Source: Balneola sp.
Lineage (GTDB): Bacteria > Bacteroidota > Rhodothermia > Balneolales > Balneolaceae
DNA: 64,000 nt
Direction of reading: 5' to 3'
Assembly: GCA_028284195.1 (NCBI GenBank)
Contig: JANQSE010000017.1
Coordinates: forward strand, 62,001 to 126,000
A model generated the notes under the pieces. It made no database searches, had not been told where the DNA came from, and saw nothing but the letters and a program-made list of their open reading frames with translations. Positions 1-8,567 of this stretch are shown piece by piece. Numbering within the stretch: the first letter of the stretch is position 1; every line of letters begins with the position of its first letter. The position numbers were made by a program, and so were the translations under genes.

Positions 1-1
1 C

Positions 2-457
2 GCTCAGCTGCTACTCAATAATCCGAAGTTAATTATTGTAGATGAGCCAACAGCAGGTTTAGACCCGGCGGAGCGCCACCGCTTTTTGAATGTGCTTCGC
101 GAGATCGGTACCAATAACATTGTAATTTTTTCCACACATATTGTTGATGATGTAAAAGAACTTTGCACAGATATGGCCATTATGAACGGTGGAAAAATTC
201 TGAGCCATCACACCCCAAAAGAAGGGGTTAATCAACTGGAAAATCAGATCTGGACAAAAAGCATTCAAAGAGAAGACCTGGAAGAGCATGAAACCAGATT
301 TAATGTGATTTCATCCAACTTTAATCAGGATAACTCTTTGAATATTCGAGTGCACAATGAAATAAAACCCGACGAAAGTTTCGAACAAACAAAACCTGAG
401 TTAGAAGATGTGTACTTCGTGGCTCTGCGCAACGACAGCCAGGCAGTAGCTGTGTAA
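2..457 (+). CDS. ABC transporter ATP-binding protein, C-terminal part (cut by window edge)
   Basis: The gene enters from the left edge, and its frame is open from base 2. The visible part starts just before the Walker B and D-loop region (LIIVDEPTAGLDP) and carries the H-loop histidine in STHIVDDV. The P-loop and signature motif lie outside the window. It hydrolyses ATP to drive an exporter. The stop lies 12 nt before the large permease gene, so the two very likely form one exporter. An ATG at 86 lies inside the conserved domain and is not the true start. Confidence 0.93.
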   Translation, partial: AQLLLNNPKLIIVDEPTAGLDPAERHRFLNVLREIGTNNIVIFSTHIVDDVKELCTDMAIMNGGKILSHHTPKEGVNQLENQIWTKSIQREDLEEHETRFNVISSNFNQDNSLNIRVHNEIKPDESFEQTKPELEDVYFVALRNDSQAVAV

Positions 458-469
458 AAGGCCGCAAAT

Positions 470-3400
470 ATGTTTTTATCTATCTATTTATTTGAAATCA
501 GATACTGGCTTCGCAAGCCTCTGTTCTACATTTATGCCGGTATTCTGTTCTTTCTTTCCACATTTATAATGGCCGCTGCAGCAGGCATTTTTGAAGGAAT
601 TACGGCAACTATAAATTCAGTAACCATAGTTAATTCAGCCCTGGCTATAAATGGTTTGCTGAACGAAATGAACCTGATCGTTTATTTTCTGATACCATCT
701 ATTATAGGTGCCACCATTTATAAAGATTTTGAGAATGAAGTTCATTCCGTAACCTTTTCCTATCCATTTAAGAAATGGGAATACTTATTAGCGAAATTTC
801 TTAGTGGTTTAACTATTACTATCGCAATAATGCTGATGGCGGCTCTTGGGATTATGCTTGGAAGTGTGATGCCCGGGACAAACACCGAATTACTTGGCCC
901 GTTCAAACTGATGAACTATATACAATCGTTTTTGTATTACATCATACCTAATTTGATATTTTACGGAGCCATCGTATTTGCCGTAGTTACCTTTACACGA
1001 AGTGTAAGCGTTGGTTTTATTACCGTACTTGCGCTGATTATCATTCAAATTTTTGCTTCGCTTCTCACACAAGATAGCGATAACAAAATTTTGGCAGCCT
1101 TGCTCGACCCGCTCGGAGCAGAGGCTAATTCTTACTACACTCAATACTGGACTATTTACGAGCGGAATGAAAACCCTCTGCCCTTTAAAGAATATATTTT
1201 ATACAACCGGTTGATTTGGTTGAGTGTGAGTTTGTTGGTGTGTGGATTTGTATTCCGCACGTTCCGATTCGATCAGGAAGCATTTTCCTTCAGCTTCTTC
1301 AAAAAGAAAATTGGCCAGACAATTACCAAGAGAAATTTTGGAAGTATTGCTTCTGTTAAACTTCCTAAAGTTAATCTCGACTTCTCATTCGTTCAAAATC
1401 TGAAATTAGCATGGTCGCTATCTGTTTCAGATTTTAAATATATCATAAAAGGCTGGGCATTTATCATTATTACTGCGCTGGGGTTGTTACTTGGCCTTAC
1501 TGCTATTTCAGTCGGTGGTCAAATTTATGGAACCGATACCTTACCGGTTACCTGGCAGATGCTTGAGCTGCCCGGGCTGTTCTTGAGTCTTTTTATCAAT
1601 TTACTCACATTTCTGTATGCGGGGATAATTATTCATCGTTCCAGAACTGATAATATAGATCAGTTAGTACATACTGCCCCAATTCCAAACTGGGCGTTGC
1701 TGCTTTCCAAATTTCTGGCCTTAGTATTAATGCAATCAGTGCTGCTTCTCACAATAATGGGATTGGGAATGTCGGTTCAGATCTATAACGGATATTTCAA
1801 TTTCGAAATTGGGCAGTATCTGTTCGATCTGTTTGGCGTGGAATTAATTCATGTTCTGATTTGGGGGCTTCTTGCCATATTTGTTCATACCTGGTTTAAG
1901 AACTACTACATTGGCTTTTTTCTGCTGCTATTGATTTCCATTGGGTTAAATTTCATCAACCAGATTGGCATCGAACAATTGATTTTCAAATTCAATGGAG
2001 CACCAGGAGTTGCTTATTCTGATATGAACGGATATGGTTCCTTCCTGGCTCCATATTTCATTTATAAGTTTTATTGGCTACTGCTGGGTACTGCGTTCTA
2101 CGTATTGTCTATAATTTTTTACCGCCGTGGGATGCCCGATTCCATAAAAGAACGGTTCCGAAATGCCCGCAAAGAATTCACCCCATTAATGGCGATTATT
2201 TTCTCGATTTCATTAACGGGGTTTGTTGGTATGGGAAGCTGGATTTATTATGTAAACAATGTGAAACACGAAAATCTGTCTTCAAAAGAGCTGGAAAAAA
2301 GACTGGCTGATTGGGAAAAGAACTATGGAAAATATCACAACATCCCGCAGCCAAGAATTGTAGATGTAAAAGTTAATCTGGATATCTATCCCGAATCAAG
2401 AGACTTTGAAGCCAGGGGAACATACATCCTTAAAAATAAGACGGACCTGGCAATCGACTCCATTCACATAGATCACAACAACTATATAAGCACATTCGGC
2501 TTTGATGCTGAATACGAACTGATAATGGAAGACGATACCATGAACTACGACATTTATCGGCTTCAGAATCCACTTCAGCCCGGAGATTCTGTGGTATTTA
2601 CTTTTACTATTTCAAACAAACCGAATGAAATATTCAGGAACAATTCACCAATAAGGAAAAACGGTACCTTCATCAATAATGGCTTATTCCCAAGAATAGG
2701 ATACAATGAGTCGAGCGAACTGCAAGGAGTGGAATCCAGGGAAAAATTCGGGTTGCCGCCTAAAGAAAGGATGCCCGCACCAACCGATTCTTCAGCATTA
2801 CAAAATACATACATTGCTTACGATGCAGACTGGATAGATTTTGAGACAACCATCAGCACCTCTCTCAATCAAATTGCCATTGCCCCCGGTTATCTCCAAA
2901 AAGAATGGGAAGAAGACGGCCGCCGTTATTTCCATTACAAGATGGACAGCAAAATGCTGAATTTCTATTCGTTTATTTCTGCCGATTTTGAAGTAGAAAA
3001 AGACACCTGGAATAATGTAAACATTGAGGTTTATCACCATAAAGATCACGACTACAATGTGGACCGTATGGTAAAAAGTGTGAAGAGGTCGTTGGATTAT
3101 TACACCAAAGAATTCAGCCCTTATCAGCATAAGCAGGTTCGGATTATAGAATTTCCAAGAACCGGCGGCGGCTTTGCACAGTCATTTGCGAATACCATTC
3201 CTTACTCAGAGGCGGTTGGCTTTATTGCTGCGGTAGATGATGAAGATGAGGACGGAGTAGATTACCCGTTCAGTATTACCGCGCATGAGGTTGCTCATCA
3301 ATGGTGGGCGCATCAGGTAATTGGGGCAAACGTTCAGGGAGCTACGCTGATGAGCGAAAGTATGTCGGAATACAGCTCGTTAAAAGTACTGGAAAAGGAG

Positions 3401-4138
3401 TACGGCTCCGATAAAATGAGAATTTTTCTGAAAGATGCACTCGATAGTTATTTACTTGGCAGAACGGTTGAATCCACCAAAGAAAAAGCATTGTTGTACA
3501 ACGAAAATCAAGCTTACATCCACTACAATAAAGGCTCGTTAGTGCTGTATGCGTTAAGCGATTATATCGGTGAAGAAACAATGAATGCTGCATTAAACAG
3601 GTATATTGATGAAGTCGCTTTTCAGGAAGCACCATACACAACTTCGCTTGAATTTTTAAGCTTCTTGCGTGAAGCAACTCCCGACTCGCTGCAATATTTA
3701 CTCTACGATATGTTCGAAACCATCACGCTGTATGATAATAGTGTGAGAGAAGCAACATACAAAGAACTTGAAGACAACACCTATCAGGTAAAACTGGAAT
3801 TCTACTCAGCAAAATACAGAACCAGCGAAAAAGGAAAACGCATTTTTGAGAATGCAGCAGGAGTAACAGATTCTTTAGAAGTTGAAGGAAGGAGAAGGCC
3901 GATCAGGTCTCTTCCACTAGCTGACTGGATTGATGTTGGCGTATTTGGTACCGATGAGAATGGCAAAGAAAAAGTACTGTATCTGCAAAAGCATAAAATC
4001 ACCGGCATCAAAAACACAATCACAATTACAGTGAACGAAGAGCCGGCATCAGTGGGAATTGATCCTTACAACAAATTGATCGATACAGATTCAAACGATA
4101 ACAGAAGAACTTTATCGGAGGAAAAAAAGAATGAGTAG
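470..4138 (+). CDS. ABC-2 type permease fused to an M1-family (gluzincin) peptidase domain
   Basis: This is a 1222-aa protein. The first ~580 residues contain about a dozen hydrophobic segments in two ABC-2-like blocks, with a last membrane segment near 575-595. The rest is a large soluble domain with the zinc motif HEVAH at 939-943 and a likely third ligand, Glu963, in SES. This is the M1 aminopeptidase arrangement, spaced HExxH-X19-E rather than the usual X18. The exopeptidase GAMEN loop is replaced by a QSFANT-like segment at about 900, so aminopeptidase activity is uncertain. It follows the ATPase by 12 nt. Similar fusions are known in Bacteroidota, but their substrate is not. Confidence 0.9.
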   Translation: MFLSIYLFEIRYWLRKPLFYIYAGILFFLSTFIMAAAAGIFEGITATINSVTIVNSALAINGLLNEMNLIVYFLIPSIIGATIYKDFENEVHSVTFSYPFKKWEYLLAKFLSGLTITIAIMLMAALGIMLGSVMPGTNTELLGPFKLMNYIQSFLYYIIPNLIFYGAIVFAVVTFTRSVSVGFITVLALIIIQIFASLLTQDSDNKILAALLDPLGAEANSYYTQYWTIYERNENPLPFKEYILYNRLIWLSVSLLVCGFVFRTFRFDQEAFSFSFFKKKIGQTITKRNFGSIASVKLPKVNLDFSFVQNLKLAWSLSVSDFKYIIKGWAFIIITALGLLLGLTAISVGGQIYGTDTLPVTWQMLELPGLFLSLFINLLTFLYAGIIIHRSRTDNIDQLVHTAPIPNWALLLSKFLALVLMQSVLLLTIMGLGMSVQIYNGYFNFEIGQYLFDLFGVELIHVLIWGLLAIFVHTWFKNYYIGFFLLLLISIGLNFINQIGIEQLIFKFNGAPGVAYSDMNGYGSFLAPYFIYKFYWLLLGTAFYVLSIIFYRRGMPDSIKERFRNARKEFTPLMAIIFSISLTGFVGMGSWIYYVNNVKHENLSSKELEKRLADWEKNYGKYHNIPQPRIVDVKVNLDIYPESRDFEARGTYILKNKTDLAIDSIHIDHNNYISTFGFDAEYELIMEDDTMNYDIYRLQNPLQPGDSVVFTFTISNKPNEIFRNNSPIRKNGTFINNGLFPRIGYNESSELQGVESREKFGLPPKERMPAPTDSSALQNTYIAYDADWIDFETTISTSLNQIAIAPGYLQKEWEEDGRRYFHYKMDSKMLNFYSFISADFEVEKDTWNNVNIEVYHHKDHDYNVDRMVKSVKRSLDYYTKEFSPYQHKQVRIIEFPRTGGGFAQSFANTIPYSEAVGFIAAVDDEDEDGVDYPFSITAHEVAHQWWAHQVIGANVQGATLMSESMSEYSSLKVLEKEYGSDKMRIFLKDALDSYLLGRTVESTKEKALLYNENQAYIHYNKGSLVLYALSDYIGEETMNAALNRYIDEVAFQEAPYTTSLEFLSFLREATPDSLQYLLYDMFETITLYDNSVREATYKELEDNTYQVKLEFYSAKYRTSEKGKRIFENAAGVTDSLEVEGRRRPIRSLPLADWIDVGVFGTDENGKEKVLYLQKHKITGIKNTITITVNEEPASVGIDPYNKLIDTDSNDNRRTLSEEKKNE

Positions 4139-4805
4139 CTCACTTCAAAAATCCACATTCGATTTTCTCACAAACCTGAAAAGCAATAATAACCGTGAAT
4201 GGTTTGAGGCGAATAAAACCGACTATCGCCTGGCTCACGAAAATGTGATCGGTTTTATGGACAGCCTGATTGCAGAAATGAACAAAGTAGATAACATTGA
4301 AAATGAGTCCGGGAAAAAATCCCTGTTCAGAATTTACAGAGACGTTCGTTTTTCGAAAGATAAATCTCCATACAAAACCCACTTTGGCGGGTACATGAGG
4401 CGTGCTACACAATGGCTGCGAGGCGGGTATTACATTCATATAGAACCCAAAAATTGTTTTATAGCCGGGGGATTTTTTAATCCAAATTCAGCAGATCTGA
4501 AATTAATCCGGGAAGACATTGCGCACGATGCCAAACCCCTTCGGGCTATTTTAGCGGATGCAGATTTTAAAAAAGTATGGGGCGAATTTGAAGGCGAAGC
4601 TGTTAAAACAACCCCAAGAGGTTTCGATAAAGAACACCCCGATTTAGACCTGATCCGATTCAAACAATTTCATGTGTCTCACAAATTCTCAGATAAGGAA
4701 GTTCTTGCTGATGGTTTTGTATTCGAAGTAGTACAATCGTTTCTTGTTATAAGGCCTTACTTCGATTATATGAGTGAGCTGCTTACCCAAAACCTACAAA
4801 AATAA
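4131..4805 (+). CDS. DUF2461 family protein
   Basis: A 224-aa soluble protein with the hallmarks of the DUF2461/TIGR02453 family: an N-terminal stretch containing NNREWFEANK, then RIYRDVRFSKDKSPYK and a HFGGYMRR segment. The biochemical role of this family is not established. Its ATG overlaps the stop of the permease-peptidase gene by 8 nt, so translation is probably coupled. The gene ends just before an inverted repeat that serves the convergent neighbour. Confidence 0.9.
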   Translation: MSSSLQKSTFDFLTNLKSNNNREWFEANKTDYRLAHENVIGFMDSLIAEMNKVDNIENESGKKSLFRIYRDVRFSKDKSPYKTHFGGYMRRATQWLRGGYYIHIEPKNCFIAGGFFNPNSADLKLIREDIAHDAKPLRAILADADFKKVWGEFEGEAVKTTPRGFDKEHPDLDLIRFKQFHVSHKFSDKEVLADGFVFEVVQSFLVIRPYFDYMSELLTQNLQK

Positions 4806-4807
4806 AA

Positions 4808-4830
4808 AAAGCCGGCTATTAACCGGCTTT
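4808..4830 (-). terminator. Rho-independent terminator, mainly leftward
   Basis: Perfect 8-bp arms (4808-4815 and 4823-4830, AAAGCCGG/CCGGCTTT) enclose a 7-nt loop. Read leftward, the stem is followed by a run of seven T, so it should end the lipoprotein transcript. Read rightward it has only three T, so it may weakly serve the DUF2461 operon too. Confidence 0.8.
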
Positions 4831-4850
4831 AAACAAACATTTTAAAAGCA

Positions 4851-5618
4851 TTACACGCCTATACAAGCTACGTTCTGAGAATTTGAATCCCAGCAAACGC
4901 GATTTCCTCCTGTAACATCGTAATAACCTTCGCCAGTGGTTTCATTCCAATAGATAACCGTAGTATGGTTTGCATCTGTGATAGTAAGCGTGTTATCAGG
5001 TGAATTTTTTGCATATTCAATTGACGAAAAAGAGGCATCGCTAAACGTAATTGTGAAGGTGGCTTCAGTCTCGCTGGCAATATCCCAATCGTACGTCATC
5101 ACAGGATTTGTGCTTTCTTGTTGGAAGGGGTAAAAATTCCACTCACCTTCATTACCATCATCCTTTACGTTTCCGTCAAGAAATTTATAGTTCTCAAAAC
5201 TTATTTCCGGGGTACTCAGGCTCAAATACATTGCCCAGTTTACCTGAGAATTAGTTTCTTCAGCCGTTAACCGTATTGAAATAGATTCCCCTCCTCCTGA
5301 TGCAGAATATTCCCAGGTCCACACTCCGTTGTTAAAAGATGCGTTTTCGTTTTCAGCACTTGATAAAAATCCATCCGGCAAACTGCTGAAACCAGTAATT
5401 ACCGCTTCCATAGCAACAGTTAAACTTCGGGCAAGCTGGTAATTATCATCCGGTGCAGAGCCAATCACTTTCCCTTTAAAAAACTCAAAAGAAGGGCGGG
5501 CCTGAGACAGATCCGGGATACTTGGTGGCATGTCTTCTGTAGAATTGCCGCCACAAGCCCCGGCAAAAATAAATGCTACAGATAAAATGATTAAAAAAGA
5601 CCTCTTGTAATTGTTCAT
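4851..5618 (-). CDS. Secreted lipoprotein of unknown function
   Basis: A 255-aa protein with a type II signal peptide: hydrophobic residues 8-19, then lipobox AGAC with Cys22, followed by GGNSTED. The mature part is rich in Ser, Thr, Asn and aromatic residues, with alternating patterns that suggest an all-beta fold, and it ends in a Cys-containing strand. I recognise no catalytic motif. It stands alone, 190 nt downstream of the Rieske operon on the same strand, and ends at a terminator. Membership of that operon cannot be excluded. Confidence 0.8.
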   Translation of the reverse strand: MNNYKRSFLIILSVAFIFAGACGGNSTEDMPPSIPDLSQARPSFEFFKGKVIGSAPDDNYQLARSLTVAMEAVITGFSSLPDGFLSSAENENASFNNGVWTWEYSASGGGESISIRLTAEETNSQVNWAMYLSLSTPEISFENYKFLDGNVKDDGNEGEWNFYPFQQESTNPVMTYDWDIASETEATFTITFSDASFSSIEYAKNSPDNTLTITDANHTTVIYWNETTGEGYYDVTGGNRVCWDSNSQNVACIGV

Positions 5619-5808
5619 ATAGTATAATGATTAGTTTATTTTGACATGAGGAAACTAAGAATTTGGAATGTATTCCTCTACCCCCAATAGCAATACGTAC
5701 TTTACAATTAGTGTAATGGATGTATGAATGATTAAAGCTGGATCTGGAACAAGAGCCTGCCCAAAACTGAATAGACCAAGCCAAACCTACCCCAACCAAT
5801 ATACTTTT

Positions 5809-7779
5809 TCATATTAGCTCCACATCAGAAACGATATCAATAAGTACGGGGCCGGCATATTTTAATGCTTCTTTAATTGCTGATTCAAGTTGATCTTTAT
5901 CAGTAACCCGGATTCCTTTTCCACCACAATTTTCGGCGTATTCGGCAAAATTTGGATTAGTCAACGACGTTTGCCACACATCCCAATCTCCTGATCTCTG
6001 CTCTTTCGATATTTTTCCAAGTTCACTGTTGTTTAAGAGAATATGAGTGATGTTCATCCCATATTTTACCGCAGTATTAAATTCCGTGAGGTATTGCCCA
6101 AAGCCTCCATCTCCTGAAATGGAAATAACAGGGCGGCCTTTGTACAAAGGATCTTCTTCCTGAGTTGCTGTCCAGGCTCCCATTGCAGCTGGGAACGAAT
6201 ATCCGATAGAACCCAGATAGCCAGACATCAACACCGCCTGCTCCTTGCATTCAAAGTAGCGGCCAAAAGAATAGGTATTGTTTCCTACATCTACGGCAAT
6301 AATCGCATTACCAGGAACCACATCTGATAGTGTTTTAAAGATTGCTGCAGAATTCACGCCCTGATCCTGATTGTCGCCGCGGCGCTTTTCTTTTTCTTCT
6401 CTCCATATTTTCCAGCGTTTTGCTATTTCTTCTCTTTGGCTATCAGCGGAATTATCGTTTTTCAAATGTTCTTTAAATAATTCCACGGTTACACCTATTT
6501 CACCTAAAACAGGAATATCTACCGCATGAAACTTTCCAAGCATCATTGGGTCAAAATCTACCTGGATGGTTGGTTTCTTTTCGGTAATACCGGTATGGTT
6601 GCTGAAACTGGAACCCAGCACAATCAACACATCACTTTCGTTCATAAACCAACTTGCTATCGGGGTTCCACTTCTTCCCAGCACACCACAGCCTAGCGGA
6701 TGAGTGTCTGAAATTAACCCTTTGCCTTTGAACGTGGTAAGCACAGGGCAGTCTAGCAGTTCTGCAAACTCTGTTATCGAATCCATGTTATACCGCGCTC
6801 CATGCCCAACAATAATAACCGGGCGTTTGGCTTTTTTAATCAGGTTCACGGCTTTTTCCAGGCTTTTTGCCGGAGGCGAAATAGTCTGCGGCATCATGCG
6901 GCCTTCCGGGCTTCCTGCTTCAAGGCCTTCTCCTACTTCAATGTTTTGAACCTCATCCGGAAAGATCAGATGAGAAACACCTCGCTTCAATAAGGCATGT
7001 TTACCCGCCAGGTTAACCAATTCAGCAAATTTACTGTTTTGTAAAACTGTTTGGCTCCAAACGGCTACGCCTCCAAAAGCCGCTTGTTGATCAATTTCCT
7101 GAAAAGCACCGGGCCCTAAAACCTGTGTATTTACCTGGCCTGTTAAAGCCAGAACAGGAGACCGGTCAACATGAGCGTCCCAAAGTCCCGTTAGTAAATT
7201 GGTTGCCCCCGGGCCGGCAATTGCAAAGCATGCCGCCAATCTTCCGGTTAGTTTCCCGTAAGCCGAGGCGGCAAACGAAGCAGCACCCTCATGCCTGATC
7301 CCATAAAAACTGATATTCCCTTGCTCTTCCTGGATACGGATGGCATCTGCCAGCCCTAAATTAGAATGCCCTACCATCCCAAATACATGCCTGATCCCCC
7401 AATTCACCATGGTTTCTACCATTACATCAGAAGATGTACGTACATGTGGTTCTTCTTCCGGGAAACCTACATAAATTCCATCATCCCGAACTTCTACCGG
7501 ATATGTTTCCACACCATCATCATAGCCTCCGGGAGCGTTACCCGTTAAGGGGTCGTAATCCCAGCCATGCCATGGGCACCGCAGCATTCCATTTTCGATG
7601 GAGCCTTCTCCTAACGGCCCACCTTGATGAGGGCATTTATTATCCAAAGCGGCGTACTCTCCTTTGTAGTGTGTCATACAAACGGTAGTGTGCTGGCAGG
7701 TTACCGGTTTTACCCGTCCATCAGGCAATTCTGATTTTCCCAGTACCTTTGTCCAATTCAAATTTTTTGTGTCGCTCAT
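5809..7779 (-). CDS. Rieske [2Fe-2S] domain fused to a thiamine-diphosphate-dependent enzyme
   Basis: A 656-aa fusion. Residues 1-110 are a Rieske ferredoxin-like domain with ligands Cys49, His51, Cys68 and His71 (CPH...CPWH). Residues ~112-656 form an acetolactate synthase/pyruvate oxidase-type enzyme. It has the cofactor-activating Glu164 in RHEGAA, a central nucleotide-binding-like domain, and the ThDP motif GDG (556-558) to NN (583-584). These enzymes act on 2-oxo acids; the attached Rieske centre suggests an oxidase that passes electrons on. The substrate is unknown. It is the last gene of a five-gene operon, 11 nt after its upstream neighbour. The fold assignments are firm; the electron-transfer role is inference. 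Confidence 0.92.
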   Translation of the reverse strand: MSDTKNLNWTKVLGKSELPDGRVKPVTCQHTTVCMTHYKGEYAALDNKCPHQGGPLGEGSIENGMLRCPWHGWDYDPLTGNAPGGYDDGVETYPVEVRDDGIYVGFPEEEPHVRTSSDVMVETMVNWGIRHVFGMVGHSNLGLADAIRIQEEQGNISFYGIRHEGAASFAASAYGKLTGRLAACFAIAGPGATNLLTGLWDAHVDRSPVLALTGQVNTQVLGPGAFQEIDQQAAFGGVAVWSQTVLQNSKFAELVNLAGKHALLKRGVSHLIFPDEVQNIEVGEGLEAGSPEGRMMPQTISPPAKSLEKAVNLIKKAKRPVIIVGHGARYNMDSITEFAELLDCPVLTTFKGKGLISDTHPLGCGVLGRSGTPIASWFMNESDVLIVLGSSFSNHTGITEKKPTIQVDFDPMMLGKFHAVDIPVLGEIGVTVELFKEHLKNDNSADSQREEIAKRWKIWREEKEKRRGDNQDQGVNSAAIFKTLSDVVPGNAIIAVDVGNNTYSFGRYFECKEQAVLMSGYLGSIGYSFPAAMGAWTATQEEDPLYKGRPVISISGDGGFGQYLTEFNTAVKYGMNITHILLNNSELGKISKEQRSGDWDVWQTSLTNPNFAEYAENCGGKGIRVTDKDQLESAIKEALKYAGPVLIDIVSDVELI

Positions 7780-7790
7780 ATTCTTAGGTG

Positions 7791-8567
7791 TTAGATATTC
7801 CTGTATGATGTTGGATTTGCTTTCAAAATCAGGATGTTTCCCTGCTTAACCACCTCTCCTTTTATTTCGAGAGGCTCTGCGATTTTATCGAGTATATTTT
7901 TATTGACCGCTCCGCCCTCTTCATCCTGAAGAAGATAATACCCGATGTTTCCCTGCTGATCTTTCACCACAAATACCGGGGGCATCCCTCCACGAATGCA
8001 ATTAATAGCACACGCTTTATGAACTTTCAAATTCCCGGGATTCATTACTCCGTAAAAGCACTTACTATCCACAATCTCACCTTTTAAGGTGTGTATGCCC
8101 AAACTTTTCTTCGGCAGAGCGGAATCAAAATTAAAAACCCGCTCATTTTCAGAAGTATGATCGTGATTAACAGAATTGTTTTTTATTTCGATCATGGTTT
8201 GGTCGTCGCGATAAATTAGTGCTCCTTCTAAGCTTACCTTTTTACCATCCAGCCCTTTTACCATTTCCCCGCCACCAAACTTTCCAAATTGGGTAAGGTA
8301 GTACTGTGAATATTTTGGAAGGGAGCCTGTATCTCCCGGGCGTTCAATCAAAATCCGGGGGTAAGGGTTTTCCATGATGATTCCTTCATAAGTGCAGTAT
8401 TCGCCAAATTCAAAAGTGGAATTATCGAATTCTTTTTCATTTGAGATCATCAGAAATGAAAAGCTGCTTATCAAAATTAACAAAAGAACAGATACCCACT
8501 TCATTGTTTTGCCGATGCCTTTTGGTGCATTGGGGAGATAGCCGATATAGAATTCTTTTTTGTTCAC
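7791..8567 (-). CDS. Single-pass membrane protein with Cys/His-rich C-terminal motif (unknown function)
   Basis: I place the start at the GTG at 8567. It overlaps the upstream stop as GTGA, has a GGAG ribosome site 5 nt ahead, and begins just before the conserved-looking EFYIGYLPNAP. An ATG at 8630 would overlap the neighbour by 67 nt and adds a poor extension. The product of 258 aa has one membrane span (about residues 24-42). A following soluble domain carries the string GEIVDSKC...HKACAINC, with three Cys and a His that could bind metal or form disulfides. Operon position between the two Rieske proteins implies a role in the same redox chain. No function is known to me. Confidence 0.82.
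   Translation of the reverse strand: MNKKEFYIGYLPNAPKGIGKTMKWVSVLLLILISSFSFLMISNEKEFDNSTFEFGEYCTYEGIIMENPYPRILIERPGDTGSLPKYSQYYLTQFGKFGGGEMVKGLDGKKVSLEGALIYRDDQTMIEIKNNSVNHDHTSENERVFNFDSALPKKSLGIHTLKGEIVDSKCFYGVMNPGNLKVHKACAINCIRGGMPPVFVVKDQQGNIGYYLLQDEEGGAVNKNILDKIAEPLEIKGEVVKQGNILILKANPTSYRNI

Noticed and set aside
5485..5799. Open frame overlapping the lipoprotein start and the gap before the Rieske-ThDP gene
   Set aside because: It overlaps a clear lipoprotein gene on the same strand, has no signal or domain, and its Cys-rich composition looks random.
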